A stretch of 64,000 nucleotides of DNA from Listeria innocua (GCF_028596125.1 NZ_CP117229.1:1038001-1102000), one strand, 5' to 3'; positions 9,738-19,487 are shown, counted from the stretch's first letter. A program made the numbers and translations. The notes: generated by a model not told the origin, from the sequence alone.

Positions 9738-11228
9738 ATGACAAATTTATTTCAAGATGATAGTCTAACGCTGCATACAGACTTATATCAACTAAATATG
9801 ATGAAAGCGTATTTTGACGATGGACTTCATGAGCGTAGATCGGTATTTGAAGTGTTTTTCCGAGACATGCCATTTGATTCAGGTTTTGTTGTATTTGCTG
9901 GACTGGAACGAATTATTAATTATATGCAAAATTTACGTTTTACAGAAACGGATATTGCTTATTTACATGATGAACTTGGGTTTGACGGACCTTTCCTCGA
10001 ATATCTACGTAATTTTAAATTTAAAGGAAATATTCTTGCTGCAAAAGAAGGGGAATTCGTGTTTAAAACCGAGCCAATCCTTCAAGTAGAAGCAAGCTTG
10101 GCAGAAGCACAATTAATCGAAACAGCTTTGCTTAATATTGTGAATTTCCAAACGCTAATCGCTACAAAAGCTGCGCGAATTCGTTCTGTTATTGACTACG
10201 AAACGTTTGCTGAATTCGGAACAAGACGCGCGCAAGAAATGGATGCAGCTATTTGGGGCACACGAGCGGCTTACATCGGCGGTTGTGATTCCACAAGTAA
10301 TGTTCGAGCTGGAAAGATTTTCGGTATTCCTGTGTCTGGTACGATGGCACATGCGATGGTTCAAGCCTACCGCGACGAACTAGAAGCATTTAGAAGTTAC
10401 GCAAAAACGCATTTTGATTCGATTTTCTTAGTAGATACATACGATACGCTAAAATCCGGCGTACCAAATGCGATTAAAGTAGCGAAAGAAATGGGCGATA
10501 AAATCAACTTTATCGGCATCCGCCTAGATAGTGGCGATATGGCTTTCCTATCTAAAAAAGCGCGCCAAATGTTGGATGAGGCTGGTTTTACAGAAGCGAA
10601 AATTTTTGCTTCAAGTGACTTAGACGAACATACTATTTTATCCTTAAAAGCGCAAAAAGCGAAAATTGATTCTTGGGGTGTGGGTACGAAACTTATCACG
10701 GCCTACGATCAACCAGCGCTGGGAGCAGTTTACAAAATGGCGGCGATTGCTGATGAAAATGATATTTTACAAGATTCAATTAAACTTTCTAGTAACACTG
10801 AAAAAGTTTCAACACCTGGTAAGAAAAAGGTTTACCGGATTATTACGAATGAAGATGGCTTAAAAGCAGAAGGCGATTATATTGCTTTAGCGGATGAATC
10901 ACTTGAAAATGTCGACAAACTAACGATGTTCCACCCAGTTCATACGTATATTATGAAGACCGTCGAGAATTTCACTGCTCGCGAGTTACTTGTACCGATT
11001 TTTAAAGATGGGGAACTTGTTTATGACATGCCGACTTTAGATGAAATTAAAGCATATAAAGAAGAAAACTTGGCGCTGCTTTGGGATGAGTATAAACGAA
11101 CTGTTCGTCCAGAGCAATACCCAGTTGATTTAAGTGTAAAATGTTGGAAAAACAAGATGCGTAATATCGAAAAGGTACGTAAAAGTGTCCAACTTCATTC
11201 ACCAGTTGAACTAGATATGCCGTTTTAG
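9738..11228 (+). CDS. pncB: Nicotinate phosphoribosyltransferase
   Basis: Converts nicotinate and PRPP (with ATP) to nicotinate mononucleotide in NAD salvage. It has the HTDLYQLNM start, the active-site region [13 protein letters not shown] and [10 protein letters not shown], all typical of type II NAPRTase; about 496 residues is the normal length. I place the start at ATG 9738, preceded by TAGGAG; an ATG 18 bases upstream would overlap that site. nadE follows 11 bases later with its own ribosome binding site, so the two NAD steps are co-expressed. Confidence 0.95.
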   Translation: MTNLFQDDSLTLHTDLYQLNMMKAYFDDGLHERRSVFEVFFRDMPFDSGFVVFAGLERIINYMQNLRFTETDIAYLHDELGFDGPFLEYLRNFKFKGNILAAKEGEFVFKTEPILQVEASLAEAQLIETALLNIVNFQTLIATKAARIRSVIDYETFAEFGTRRAQEMDAAIWGTRAAYIGGCDSTSNVRAGKIFGIPVSGTMAHAMVQAYRDELEAFRSYAKTHFDSIFLVDTYDTLKSGVPNAIKVAKEMGDKINFIGIRLDSGDMAFLSKKARQMLDEAGFTEAKIFASSDLDEHTILSLKAQKAKIDSWGVGTKLITAYDQPALGAVYKMAAIADENDILQDSIKLSSNTEKVSTPGKKKVYRIITNEDGLKAEGDYIALADESLENVDKLTMFHPVHTYIMKTVENFTARELLVPIFKDGELVYDMPTLDEIKAYKEENLALLWDEYKRTVRPEQYPVDLSVKCWKNKMRNIEKVRKSVQLHSPVELDMPF

Positions 11229-11239
11229 GAGGAATTATA

Positions 11240-12064
11240 ATGGAAATCAGAGAAAGAATTTTAGCAGATATGCAAGTGGCAGAAACAATTGATGCACACG
11301 AAGAAATCCGGAAAAGTGTCGAGTTTTTAAAAGCATATTTAAAAAAGAATACGTTCTTAAAAAGCTTTGTTCTGGGGATTTCTGGGGGACAAGATTCGAC
11401 TTTAACTGGAAAACTAGCACAGATGGCGATAAGCGAATTACGAGCGGAAACAGGTGATGATGAGTACCAATTCTTCGCTGTGAGCTTGCCATACGGAACA
11501 CAACTAGATGAATCGGACCGTCAAGATGCACTTGATTTTATGGCACCAGATAATCGCTTAACCGTGAATATTAAAGCTTCGGTTGATGCGAGTGTTGCGG
11601 CGCTTGCGGAAGCGGGAGTTGAACTATCTGATTTCGCTAAAGGTAATGAAAAAGCGCGCGAACGGATGAAAGTTCAATACGCGATTGCAGCGATGCACAA
11701 AGGCGTCGTTGTTGGAACCGATCACTCCGCGGAAGCAGTTACTGGCTTTTATACGAAATACGGCGACGGGGGAACGGATATTAATCCACTGTTCCGCTTG
11801 AATAAAAGACAAGGCAAGGCGCTTCTTAAAGAGCTTGGCTGCCCAGAACATTTATATTTGAAAAAACCGACTGCGGATTTAGAAGATAATAAGCCAGCAC
11901 TTCCTGATGAAGTCGCGCTTGGTGTAACTTATGACCAAATTGACGATTACTTAGAAGGCAAAGAAGTTCCAGCAGATGCTGCGGCAAAAATTGAGAATTG
12001 GTTTATTAAAACCGAACATAAACGCCATATGGCAATTACTATATTTGACGATTTCTGGAAATAG
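11240..12064 (+). CDS. nadE: NH3-dependent NAD+ synthetase
   Basis: Final step of NAD synthesis: amidates deamido-NAD using ammonia and ATP. The PP-loop ATP pyrophosphatase motif SGGQDST is at residues 47-53, with [22 protein letters not shown] in the middle and the conserved [12 protein letters not shown] stretch near 210. Its 274 residues match the short ammonia-dependent type without a glutaminase domain. It is cotranscribed with pncB; the next gene starts 12 bases after the stop. Confidence 0.95.
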   Translation: MEIRERILADMQVAETIDAHEEIRKSVEFLKAYLKKNTFLKSFVLGISGGQDSTLTGKLAQMAISELRAETGDDEYQFFAVSLPYGTQLDESDRQDALDFMAPDNRLTVNIKASVDASVAALAEAGVELSDFAKGNEKARERMKVQYAIAAMHKGVVVGTDHSAEAVTGFYTKYGDGGTDINPLFRLNKRQGKALLKELGCPEHLYLKKPTADLEDNKPALPDEVALGVTYDQIDDYLEGKEVPADAAAKIENWFIKTEHKRHMAITIFDDFWK

Positions 12065-12076
12065 GAGGCTGTTTAA

Positions 12077-12385
12077 ATGAAAGTTGGTTATGGTTTATTA
12101 ACTGCATTTTATACACATCCAGGAGAAAAAGATAATTTAGTTAAAATTTTGCTTGAAGCGGCTGAAGGATTGGATGATTACAACACGTGTATTCAGTATA
12201 TTGTCAGCGAATCTGAAACCGAGCCAGACACGGTGTTTGTTTCTGAAATTTGGGTTGACAAAGGGCACCATAAAGCATCTCTTGATAACCCAGCTGTACA
12301 AGAAACAATTAAACGCGCCAAACCTTTAATAAAAGATATAAAACAAATACAAGAATTAGACATACTCGGTGGAAAAGGCATATAG
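12077..12385 (+). CDS. Antibiotic biosynthesis monooxygenase-fold (ABM) protein
   Basis: Small ferredoxin-like dimeric alpha/beta barrel protein of 102 residues. The N-terminal GLLTAFYTHPGEKDNLVKILLEA and the central strand VFVSEIWVDKGHHKASL with a conserved histidine are typical of the ABM/YgiN family. Such proteins act as small oxidoreductases or quinone-related enzymes; the substrate here is unknown. AGGAGG precedes the ATG and it follows nadE closely, so it is probably the third gene of the pncB-nadE operon. A terminator follows. Confidence 0.8.
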   Translation: MKVGYGLLTAFYTHPGEKDNLVKILLEAAEGLDDYNTCIQYIVSESETEPDTVFVSEIWVDKGHHKASLDNPAVQETIKRAKPLIKDIKQIQELDILGGKGI

Positions 12386-12398
12386 ATGATAAAACATG

Positions 12399-12432
12399 AA
12401 TGATTCTAGGACTCTCCTGGAATCATTTTTTT
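12399..12432 (+). terminator. Rho-independent terminator before the PTS EIIB gene
   Basis: AATGATTC and GAATCATT arms (outer stem; AGGA/TCCT extend it inside with one mismatch) followed by seven T. It ends the nadE operon. The next Shine-Dalgarno (GGAGGGA) begins directly after the T-run, so the EIIB gene depends on read-through or on a promoter hidden here. Confidence 0.8.
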
Positions 12433-12445
12433 GGAGGGATGACAA

Positions 12446-12850
12446 ATGCAAACGTTGATGATTGTTTGTGCTGGCGGTGCGACGTCAAGCTTAATGGCAC
12501 AAAATGTCGTGAAAAGCGCGACATCAGAAGGAATGGACGCTGTTTTACTATTTCCAGATGACGTAAAATACAAAGATAGTTTTCTCGAGAAATATAGCGA
12601 GCGGGATCTGATTGTCGTGATGGGTCCAGTCGGCGCAATTACAGCCGGGAAATTCCGTGATTACAAAGAGCAAGTCGATGCCGTTTTAGTAGCACCACAA
12701 GTGAAATATATGTACAAAACAGTGGAGGAAGTATTAGGCGAACTAAATATTCCTTGCGCTAATATTGATTCACTCGATTTCGGTCGGATGCGCGGAGATA
12801 AGATTCTCACGCAAGGTCTAGCCTTAATGGATGCGAAAAATTCCAAATAA
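12446..12850 (+). CDS. PTS system lactose/cellobiose-family EIIB protein, orphan
   Basis: Cytoplasmic phosphocarrier of the cellobiose/chitobiose/lichenan PTS family. The phosphorylatable cysteine is residue 9 in CAGGATSSLM, followed by a Rossmann-like alpha/beta pattern and VAPQVKYMY. Normal EIIB proteins are about 100 residues; this one has roughly 30 extra at the C-terminus (LDFGRMRGDKILTQGLALMDAK). No EIIA or EIIC is nearby, so it must work with permeases encoded elsewhere or as a regulator. The ATG has GGAGGGA upstream. Confidence 0.8.
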   Translation: MQTLMIVCAGGATSSLMAQNVVKSATSEGMDAVLLFPDDVKYKDSFLEKYSERDLIVVMGPVGAITAGKFRDYKEQVDAVLVAPQVKYMYKTVEEVLGELNIPCANIDSLDFGRMRGDKILTQGLALMDAKNSK

Positions 12851-12893
12851 GGTGTTGCAACTTTAGAGGGGAAACGTTAAAATGAAAGAAGAT

Positions 12894-12926
12894 GAAAAGG
12901 ACAAGTGATTTGTCCTTTTCTTATAT
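12894..12926 (+). terminator. Terminator after the EIIB gene
   Basis: GAAAAGGACAA / TTGTCCTTTTC, an 11-bp perfect stem with a 5-base loop and a T-rich tail. A tiny ORF (ATG 12881, 8 codons, preceded by AGAGGGG) ends inside the loop; probably chance. A short GC stem (AACCGC/GCGGTT, 12938-12955) follows in the guaA leader. Confidence 0.75.
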
Positions 12927-12990
12927 TATTGTGAAGTAACCGCGATTTTGCGGTTTCATTTTATAGATAAGGGTGGTTTTGTTTAAAATT

Positions 12991-14535
12991 ATGAAAGACT
13001 TTACCGAGCAAGAGAAAATTATCGTTCTAGATTTTGGTAGTCAGTACAATCAACTAATTACGCGCCGCATTCGTGAATTCGGTGTGTATAGTGAATTACA
13101 TCCGCATACTATTACAGTTGAAGAAATGAAAGCACTAAATCCAACGGGGATTATTTTTTCAGGAGGACCTAACAGTGTGTATGACGAAGATGCCTTCCGC
13201 GCAGACGAAAGAATCTTTGACATGGGAATTCCGATTTTAGGAATTTGTTACGGCATGCAATTAATGACAACGCACTTCGGTGGCAAAGTAGAACGTGCGA
13301 AAGACCGCGAATACGGGAAAGCGGACATTCACGTTGAAAACCCAAGCCGTTTATTTGCTGGACTACCAACCGATCAAGTTGTTTGGATGAGTCATGGCGA
13401 TTTAGTTGTCGAGGAACCAGCTGGATTTGAAGTAACAGCTACTAGTAAGTCTTGCCCAATTGCAGGTATTGCGGACGAAGATCGTTTGCTTTACGGCGTG
13501 CAATTCCACCCAGAAGTACGTCACTCAGCTTACGGCAACGAATTACTGAAGAATTTTGCATTAAACATTTGTGGCTGTAAAGGCGACTGGACAATGGAAA
13601 ACTTTAGTGAAGTAGAAATCGCTAAAATCCAAGAAATCGTAGGCGACAAAAAAGTCTTGCTTGCACTTTCTGGCGGCGTAGATTCCTCTGTTGTTGGTGT
13701 GTTAATTCATAAAGCAATTGGCGACCAATTAACATGTATTTTCGTTGACCACGGACTTCTTCGCAAAGGGGAAGCTGACCAAGTAATGGCAACATTACAA
13801 GGCGAATTCAACATGAACATCATCAAAGTAGATGCGAAAAAACGCTTCATGGACAAACTTGCTGGCGTTTCCGATCCAGAACAAAAACGTAAAATCATCG
13901 GTAACGAATTCATTTACGTATTCGACGACGAAGCCAACAAACTAGACGGCGTAGAATTCCTTGCACAAGGAACACTTTACACAGACATCATCGAAAGTGG
14001 TACAGCAACTGCCCAAACAATCAAGTCTCACCACAACGTTGGCGGCTTACCAGAAGATATGCAATTTAAACTAATCGAACCATTAAATACACTTTTCAAA
14101 GATGAAGTTCGCGCACTAGGAACAGAACTTGGCATGCCTGACGCAATCGTTTGGCGCCAACCATTCCCAGGCCCAGGCTTAGGAATCCGCGTTCTTGGCG
14201 AAATTACGGAAGAGAAATTAGAGATTGTTCGCGATTCTGATTACATCTTGCGCGAAGAAATCAAAAACGCAGGCCTAGAACGCGAAATCTGGCAATACTT
14301 TACTGCTCTTCCAAATATCCGTAGCGTTGGTGTTATGGGTGATGGTAGAACGTATGACCATACTGTGGTTGTTCGTGCAGTGACGAGTATTGATGGTATG
14401 ACAGCCGATTGGGCACGTATTCCGTGGGATGTACTGGAGAAAATTTCGGTACGGATTGTGAATGAAGTGGATCATGTGAATCGTGTTGTTTATGATATTA
14501 CGAGTAAGCCACCAGCTACGGTTGAGTGGGAATAA
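12991..14535 (+). CDS. guaA: GMP synthase (glutamine-hydrolysing)
   Basis: Converts XMP to GMP using glutamine and ATP. It has an N-terminal class I amidotransferase domain (nucleophile elbow GICYGMQ; HPEVRHS with the catalytic histidine), a central ATP pyrophosphatase domain with SGGVDSS, and a C-terminal dimerisation domain ending KPPATVEWE. The start is uncertain: ATG 12991 begins the conserved MKDFTEQEK, but AAGGGTGG lies 14 bases away, and in-frame GTG 12973 and TTG 12979 are alternatives. The 3' end is a well-known integration target for mobile elements, and the following 7 kb is accessory. Confidence 0.96.
   Translation: MKDFTEQEKIIVLDFGSQYNQLITRRIREFGVYSELHPHTITVEEMKALNPTGIIFSGGPNSVYDEDAFRADERIFDMGIPILGICYGMQLMTTHFGGKVERAKDREYGKADIHVENPSRLFAGLPTDQVVWMSHGDLVVEEPAGFEVTATSKSCPIAGIADEDRLLYGVQFHPEVRHSAYGNELLKNFALNICGCKGDWTMENFSEVEIAKIQEIVGDKKVLLALSGGVDSSVVGVLIHKAIGDQLTCIFVDHGLLRKGEADQVMATLQGEFNMNIIKVDAKKRFMDKLAGVSDPEQKRKIIGNEFIYVFDDEANKLDGVEFLAQGTLYTDIIESGTATAQTIKSHHNVGGLPEDMQFKLIEPLNTLFKDEVRALGTELGMPDAIVWRQPFPGPGLGIRVLGEITEEKLEIVRDSDYILREEIKNAGLEREIWQYFTALPNIRSVGVMGDGRTYDHTVVVRAVTSIDGMTADWARIPWDVLEKISVRIVNEVDHVNRVVYDITSKPPATVEWE
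14523..14534 (+). other. Candidate integration target at the guaA 3' end
   Basis: The end of guaA reads GAGTGGGAATAA, the conserved core used by guaA-targeting integrative elements in several Firmicutes. No integrase gene and no second copy of this 12-mer were noticed in the following 7 kb, so I see a potential attB rather than a current insertion. Confidence 0.4.
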
Positions 14536-14542
14536 TTAAAGA

Positions 14543-14587
14543 AACCGTGAAACTATTGATATCAGAGGGTTTCACGGTTATTTTTTG
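14543..14587 (+). terminator. guaA: guaA terminator
   Basis: AACCGTGAAAC / GTTTCACGGTT, an 11-bp perfect stem followed by ATTTTTTGTTT. Confidence 0.88.
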
Positions 14588-14681
14588 TTTTATGCAACCA
14601 TTTTGCAACCAATAGTTCAAAAATTGACCAGTTATTTAATTCTATTGAATGATTATAATAATTAAGTAGGAGGTAATCTAT

Positions 14682-15845
14682 GTGAGAAAAAAATTAATTG
14701 AACAGATTTTAATATCACCTTCACCTTTTTCTATTTTCGAAGAAAACTATAATGAATTGAGAAATACTAGATTTTTATTATTTGATAACAACTCAAATAA
14801 TTTTGGAAAAAAATTTCAAAAAATGGAATTTAATAACTTTACAATTTCTCCATTAGCAGAGTATCACAATACAATGGTTCTTGATCAATATACTGTAAAA
14901 GAATCAAGGGAATTAGAAGTAGTTCATTGTGTAGATTTTGATTCAAACATTATTAGTAACTTAAGAAAACTTTTTTTCCATACTAATTACAGTAACGAAT
15001 ACTTAATAAAATTACTTTTATATGTGAAAAAAGAACGTATACAGCCTAATTGTTCGCCCTATTTAATAGAATGTGCCGCAAATAATTTTAATTTGGATAA
15101 ACAAGATATTTATGAAAGTTTATTATCCTTCTCACTATTGGAAAATACGAATATTGAACAATTGATAACTAACCATCTAAATAAAGAACCCTCATCAACA
15201 GATTATTTAGACACAGATGAAAGATGGCGATCTTTAATTGAACTAAAAAAATATGCAACTAAAGAATATATCCCAAGATACTATTATATCTATTGTTTAT
15301 TATTGAAGATGTATTTTCTTAAGTTCTCTTCTAAAAAATCTGCAAAAAACAAACTCATTCAATTATTAGATAGTATTAATACAGAACTATTTAGTTATTG
15401 GGAAAATGAACTTGTAATTTGCTACTTATCATTAAAAGAAGACTCTAAAACTGATTCGTTTTTTGGTTCTGTAAAGCCCAATACAAAAGATATGTTAATA
15501 AAAATCCAAGGAATGGCTTGGGATTTATTTCATTTGCGATGTGCTCATGAACATATGGCAGAGCGTAATAATTATTCAAAACGTATTTTTTTACATTCAT
15601 TTAGCTCAGAGGATAAAGGATTAAACTCAATTATTAGATTAAATCCAATAAAAAGAATTGCATTCGATGGTAAGGATGTTTATACTCACCATAGATATAC
15701 CATATTTAATATGTGTCCTGAAGTAGATGTATATACGATTCTAAATGAATACACACATCATAGAAACAAAATGTGCAAAGAAACAAATTACCAAGAACTA
15801 TCCAAAAAATTAGAGTTTGAACTCCTACATCTATCATCACGATAG
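14682..15845 (+). CDS. Unidentified 387-residue protein in accessory region
   Basis: I do not recognise this protein. It is AT-rich compared with guaA and uses AT-ending codons, suggesting a different origin. It starts at GTG 14682 behind AGTAGGAGG; the ATG two bases earlier is followed directly by a stop codon. It is soluble-looking, with no signal peptide or membrane helix. The C-terminal third holds a conspicuous His/Cys-rich stretch (WDLFHLRCAHEHM, then YTHHRY and YTHHRNKMC) that could be a metal site or nuclease-like centre. It stands alone between two terminators just behind guaA, where defence and mobile genes are common. A defence role is speculation. Confidence 0.7.
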   Translation: MRKKLIEQILISPSPFSIFEENYNELRNTRFLLFDNNSNNFGKKFQKMEFNNFTISPLAEYHNTMVLDQYTVKESRELEVVHCVDFDSNIISNLRKLFFHTNYSNEYLIKLLLYVKKERIQPNCSPYLIECAANNFNLDKQDIYESLLSFSLLENTNIEQLITNHLNKEPSSTDYLDTDERWRSLIELKKYATKEYIPRYYYIYCLLLKMYFLKFSSKKSAKNKLIQLLDSINTELFSYWENELVICYLSLKEDSKTDSFFGSVKPNTKDMLIKIQGMAWDLFHLRCAHEHMAERNNYSKRIFLHSFSSEDKGLNSIIRLNPIKRIAFDGKDVYTHHRYTIFNMCPEVDVYTILNEYTHHRNKMCKETNYQELSKKLEFELLHLSSR

Positions 15846-15848
15846 TTC

Positions 15849-15880
15849 GCATAGAAGGTAAAGCTATCTTCTATGCAATT
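15849..15880 (+). terminator. Terminator after the accessory gene
   Basis: GCATAGAAG / CTTCTATGC, a 9-bp perfect stem directly after the stop, with a T-rich but interrupted tail (AATTTAATTTTCT). Confidence 0.65.
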
Positions 15881-15986
15881 TAATTTTCTATTAATTAATC
15901 TACTTTGAAATCGATACTTTCTCCTCATTTTTAAGCTTTTCAATTTTTTCTCTAACTTACTTACATCTCTAAAATAACTTTCATTT

Positions 15987-16637
15987 ATGGGCCCCTCTTA
16001 CGCAGTTTTTATGAATTCCCCATATGTTACTGAAAAAGGTTTAAGATTTATTGATTCAATGAAGCCGCTTAGGATGAACAAAAAAAATCAAATGGAACAA
16101 AAGAGAGTATTTTTAGAGCGAGTAGAAAATAAAGATGAGGATTTAAATATTTCAAATTATAGGGTTGATTCGGATGATTATTTAGAGATAGTTAAATTGG
16201 CTATTGAAGAGGAATTAGTTTTAGGCATATGTATAAAGTATGCTTCTAATAAGGGAATAGTAATACATTCTAATGCTCATTTGAGTTCAAAAGGAATTGA
16301 ATATTTAGATAATCCTGATTTAGTGGAGACAGAAAGTAAAGTAAACGTTGCTCCTTCTCAAGTAATTAATATTTATGGTGGAGACCAAAGGGGCGCTGGT
16401 TTTGGAATGAATGCCACTATTAATAATAATTTTGATAATTCTCTTGAGGAACTTGGTGCTTTTATTTCTAGACTTTCTGAAAATGAGCAAAAAGAAGCGA
16501 ATGAAATATTAGATGCAATTAAGAATGGGGATATTAAGCCAGGTATGCTTTCTAGGTTCTCTACTTTCCTTGAGAGCCATCCTAATTTAGGCGCTTATAC
16601 TGGAAAAGCTATTGTTTGGGCACTAACAAAATTATAA
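15987..16637 (+). pseudogene. Probably 5'-truncated accessory gene with YjcQ-like winged-helix pattern
   Basis: The 216-codon frame begins with residues (YVTEKGLRFID) that look like the inside of a domain. The first ATG has no ribosome binding site, lies next to an abrupt GGGCCC, and an in-frame stop (TAA 15975) closes the frame just upstream. A second segment (EELVLGICIKYASNKGI, then HLSSKGIEYL) resembles the small YjcQ-type proteins of phages and integrative elements, so the protein may be two repeats with the first cut. The C-terminal 70 residues form an acidic helical domain (DNSLEELGAFISRL). No function is known to me. Internal ATGs at 16059 and 16074 could still give a shorter product. 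Confidence 0.5.
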
Positions 16638-16752
16638 AATTAATAATAGTATGCTAATATTAATTTTGAAAAATAAAATGGGTAGATTTGAATAATAGTA
16701 GTAAAATTAATCATTAGTGCTTAATAACACAACATTAAAAAAGCTAATAAAT

Positions 16753-16788
16753 AAAAGGTCTCATATTTAAATTTTGAGATCTTTTTTT
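16753..16788 (+). terminator. Terminator in the gap before the LXG cassette
   Basis: AAAGGTCTCA / TGAGATCTTT stem (one G-T pair) followed by a long T-run. It isolates the LXG cassette from upstream transcription. Confidence 0.8.
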
Positions 16789-16862
16789 ATAGTTTTTATC
16801 GATTCCTAAAAGAATTTTCTAATTGATATATCCGTCTAAGTAAAATCTCCTATTGTTACTAA

Positions 16863-16891
16863 ATGACAGCTCGTGTAAATATCATTATAAT
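16863..16891 (+). promoter_or_regulatory. Promoter of the LXG toxin cassette
   Basis: ATGACA (16863-16868), 17-bp spacer, TATAAT (16886-16891), about 40 bases before the first gene. It matches the vegetative sigma consensus in 11 of 12 positions. Confidence 0.7.
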
Positions 16892-16934
16892 AGAACCATG
16901 ATACAAACTTCACATACAGAAAGGGAAAACAACC

Positions 16935-17219
16935 ATGACAAAAATTCGTATTAATAAAGAAAAAATGAATAATCATGCTACAACCCTAGGTGAGAGTGCG
17001 GGAAAGTTAGATTACTATCCTTTGAAAAATGAAAACATGAGTTATACGCAAACTAATTCTATCCACCTTTTTCGGGAATCATTACTTGAACTACTTGAAG
17101 GCATCGAAAATTTAGGATCTGTTGCGCAAGATGATGCTACTCGAATCAAGCAAATGGGGGAAGCTTTTGCAAAACAAGATAAATCCATCAGCCAGAAGAT
17201 GAATTTGGAGGTGCGTTAA
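16935..17219 (+). CDS. Small WXG100-like LXG-associated protein (TIGR04197/DUF3130 type)
   Basis: A 94-residue helical protein with the pattern of type VII secretion small partners that precede LXG toxins (Lap1-like). It has a short N-terminal strand, two long helices and a polar C-terminus (GEAFAKQDKSISQKM). In characterised systems these proteins bind the LXG domain and are needed for toxin export through the Ess/Yuk channel; the export machine is not in this window. The ATG is behind GAAAGGG. It is directly followed by the next helper gene with zero spacing. Confidence 0.75.
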   Translation: MTKIRINKEKMNNHATTLGESAGKLDYYPLKNENMSYTQTNSIHLFRESLLELLEGIENLGSVAQDDATRIKQMGEAFAKQDKSISQKMNLEVR

Positions 17220-17576
17220 GTGGATAAACGTACCCAAGAATTAGGTGAAATAAAAAAAGAGATGGAGCGAGAAGATGACGCTCTATACGCTATTAAAAAT
17301 AAAATTAGACATTTAGAGGATGTGGAAGAAGATATTCATCAAGCTAGACGTGAAATGGATGACATCCTTTATCATATGAAAGAAGCTTGGCGAGGAGAAC
17401 ACGCAGAGGATACTTTTTGGCAAATAGAAGACGAGGTAAATCATTACAACCGGAAAACTGCTTGCATGACTACCGATATTCAAACCGAACTAAATAATGA
17501 GCAAAAAAAGCATCAACAAAATCTCCACGCGCTCGAAACTAAACAACAGGATATCACAAAGGAGATGCGTTTATGA
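17220..17576 (+). CDS. Coiled-coil LXG-associated protein (DUF5082/YwqI-like)
   Basis: A 118-residue, highly charged, almost entirely helical protein with heptad-like spacing (AIKNKIRHLEDVEEDIHQAR) and a central WRGEHAEDTFW segment resembling the WXG turn. It is probably the second LXG partner (Lap2-like), acting in toxin folding or targeting to type VII secretion. GTG start with GGAGGTG upstream, abutting the previous stop; its own stop overlaps the toxin ATG (ATGA), so all three are translationally coupled. Confidence 0.75.
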   Translation: MDKRTQELGEIKKEMEREDDALYAIKNKIRHLEDVEEDIHQARREMDDILYHMKEAWRGEHAEDTFWQIEDEVNHYNRKTACMTTDIQTELNNEQKKHQQNLHALETKQQDITKEMRL

Positions 17577-18970
17577 CTCGAATAGATATTGCTGAAGTAA
17601 ATCATTTTTCACATGAATTAAAAATAGCCAATCAACAGGCTAAAACACAAATTACGGCAATCCAAAATGCTATCATTGCTTATTTACAAGATGATTCGCT
17701 CTCCGGAGAAGCAATTAGTGCGTCTAAAGGATATTATGCAGCGACTTATTTACCGCTTTGTGCTTCTATCAAACAAGCACTACATGTCAGCGAGGAATCT
17801 TTAAGGAAATATATTACCGACTTTCACAGTCAAGTAGATAGTTCTCCAAGTGCAAAAATTGATGCAGAAGGTCTGTATGAATTAGATCAGAAAATAAATC
17901 GTTTAGAAAATAAATTAGAACACATTCAATTAGAATTAAGTTCGATGACAGCAGTTTCTAGGCAGGGCGAAATTAATGCGCTTCAAACGCAAATATTTGC
18001 CAATTATAAAAAAGAACAACTTTTAGAAAAATTTCTTGATTTTGAACGTGCTCATAGTCATTTTTTTCAAGAATTAAGTGACTTAGCTCGAGCAATCAAT
18101 CGTGGTGTGCGTGATATTCAGGCGAACATTTCTTTTAATAGCCAAACTGGGATGTACAAAGTAGATAAATTAAATGCTTCAAACTTTGAACGACTTGTGG
18201 ATTTATACGCTTCTCAAAAAGCAATAGATGACAAAGTAAAAGCTATGGAAGATATTGGAATGCTTCCTTATATTCCAGAAGGAAATCGTGCCGGATATGT
18301 TACAACTAATGGCAAACTAAATACGGAAGCGACGTTAGATTTAGTTAACCAACAGATGATTTATTGGCAAAATGAAACCGGTATGCGCGAGTTGTTTGGC
18401 GTTGGAGCTTTTTATCGAGCAGTTTATGGTTTGGATGCAGTTACTGCTGAAAGGATTGGTGGCGGACAAAGGCTAGTGGATGGCTCAACGGTGTTTTTAC
18501 AATATGTTGGAGCTTTTGGAGTGAGTGGTTTTTATGCTGAGTTTGGGCAAGTACGAAAACTTGATTATTTGCCTACCTCTGGCATAAAGTTAAAAACGAG
18601 TCCATGGGAGACCACGACGGTTTTAGGGACTTTTAAAGATGATACAAAATATGTTCTTGAAGAATTAGGTAATATCAAATCAACTGATTTTAGTATGAAA
18701 AAAAATCGTTTTAACTTATTGAATACTCCTGATGACCTATATAAGACACCGAATCAATTTTGGGCAGAATATAATCAACCTTGGTTAGATAAAGTAATTG
18801 CACGAAATGATGATGTTATTTTATCTACAGAACCAATTGAGGATAATTTGTATAGGATTAATAGGGAAACTGGATTAAAAGAATTAACTGGTTTTGGTAA
18901 AGAATATAATTATTTACTTGAACATGGTTATAAATATGATTCAAAATCATCTAAAATGATTAAAAAATAG
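17573..18970 (+). CDS. LXG-domain polymorphic toxin (type VII secretion effector)
   Basis: A 465-residue modular toxin. Residues 1 to about 210 form the helical LXG domain (RIDIAEVNHFSHELK, a long coiled coil near 100-130). Residues 250-340 resemble a pre-toxin linker (EAAT/GIxE-type FYRAVYGLDAVTAE and a Gly-rich GGGQRLVDGS). The last 110 residues are the variable tip, containing NTPDDLYKTPNQFWAEYNQP and a charged ARNDDVILSTEP. I recognise the architecture but not the activity of the tip; a nuclease or nucleotide-modifying toxin is possible. Cognate immunity is likely encoded by the three genes downstream. It probably acts in contact competition with other Firmicutes. Confidence 0.85.
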   Translation: MTRIDIAEVNHFSHELKIANQQAKTQITAIQNAIIAYLQDDSLSGEAISASKGYYAATYLPLCASIKQALHVSEESLRKYITDFHSQVDSSPSAKIDAEGLYELDQKINRLENKLEHIQLELSSMTAVSRQGEINALQTQIFANYKKEQLLEKFLDFERAHSHFFQELSDLARAINRGVRDIQANISFNSQTGMYKVDKLNASNFERLVDLYASQKAIDDKVKAMEDIGMLPYIPEGNRAGYVTTNGKLNTEATLDLVNQQMIYWQNETGMRELFGVGAFYRAVYGLDAVTAERIGGGQRLVDGSTVFLQYVGAFGVSGFYAEFGQVRKLDYLPTSGIKLKTSPWETTTVLGTFKDDTKYVLEELGNIKSTDFSMKKNRFNLLNTPDDLYKTPNQFWAEYNQPWLDKVIARNDDVILSTEPIEDNLYRINRETGLKELTGFGKEYNYLLEHGYKYDSKSSKMIKK

Positions 18971-18982
18971 GAGAGTGATCAA

Positions 18983-19402
18983 TTGGATTTTTATAAAGAA
19001 GTTGAAAAAATATTCAAAGGATATGAGCAAAATTATCAATTGAAGCTAACTAAAATAGATAATAATGAAGTTGCTTTCATCGGAGAAAATTATGCTTTAG
19101 GTATAGGATGGAGCACGGATGGGGTGGATTTACATTATTTCAAACTAGATAATTCGACACTCAGTAAATTTAGTTTAGATAATTTATTAAACAGAAACCT
19201 AACTAAAATCGAACGAGAAGGAATACTTCCCAGCACAACAATTTACGAGAAAATAATTAATGAATTAATAATCTGCGAAAGAGGATTCAATAATCATTTT
19301 CAAGAATTGCTACAGGGTGAAACATTAAGCGGCTATGGAAATAAAGAATTTGTTTCGAATTTGGAGAAGAGTATTATTGAACGTGAACTATTGACTCGAT
19401 AA
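18983..19402 (+). CDS. Putative immunity protein, paralogue 1
   Basis: A 139-residue acidic cytoplasmic protein starting at TTG 18983 behind AGGAGAGTGATC, 12 bases after the toxin. It shares the overall plan of the next two genes: N-terminal helix with EVEKIFKGYEQNYQL, a strand pair (VAFIGENYALGIGW), then a helix with LIICERGFNNHFQELLQGE. Directly following the toxin, it is the best candidate for the cognate immunity protein that blocks self-intoxication. No named family is claimed. Confidence 0.65.
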   Translation: MDFYKEVEKIFKGYEQNYQLKLTKIDNNEVAFIGENYALGIGWSTDGVDLHYFKLDNSTLSKFSLDNLLNRNLTKIEREGILPSTTIYEKIINELIICERGFNNHFQELLQGETLSGYGNKEFVSNLEKSIIERELLTR

Positions 19403-19430
19403 TAATGCATATTAGGAGAACCGCATTATT
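19401..19430 (+). other. Hairpin at the end of immunity gene 1
   Basis: AATAATGC / GCATTATT, an 8-bp perfect inverted repeat overlapping the stop codon, with only TTTCT behind it. It is a weak terminator or an mRNA-stability element that may lower expression of the next paralogues. Confidence 0.4.
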
Positions 19431-19487
19431 TCTATGAATTTGATTGCATAAAATCTTAATACAAAAATAACAAAGTTGGTGGATTTA

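Noticed and set aside
12881..12907. 8-codon leader peptide ahead of guaA
   Set aside because: It sits in the EIIB terminator hairpin and has no repeated regulatory codons; likely chance.
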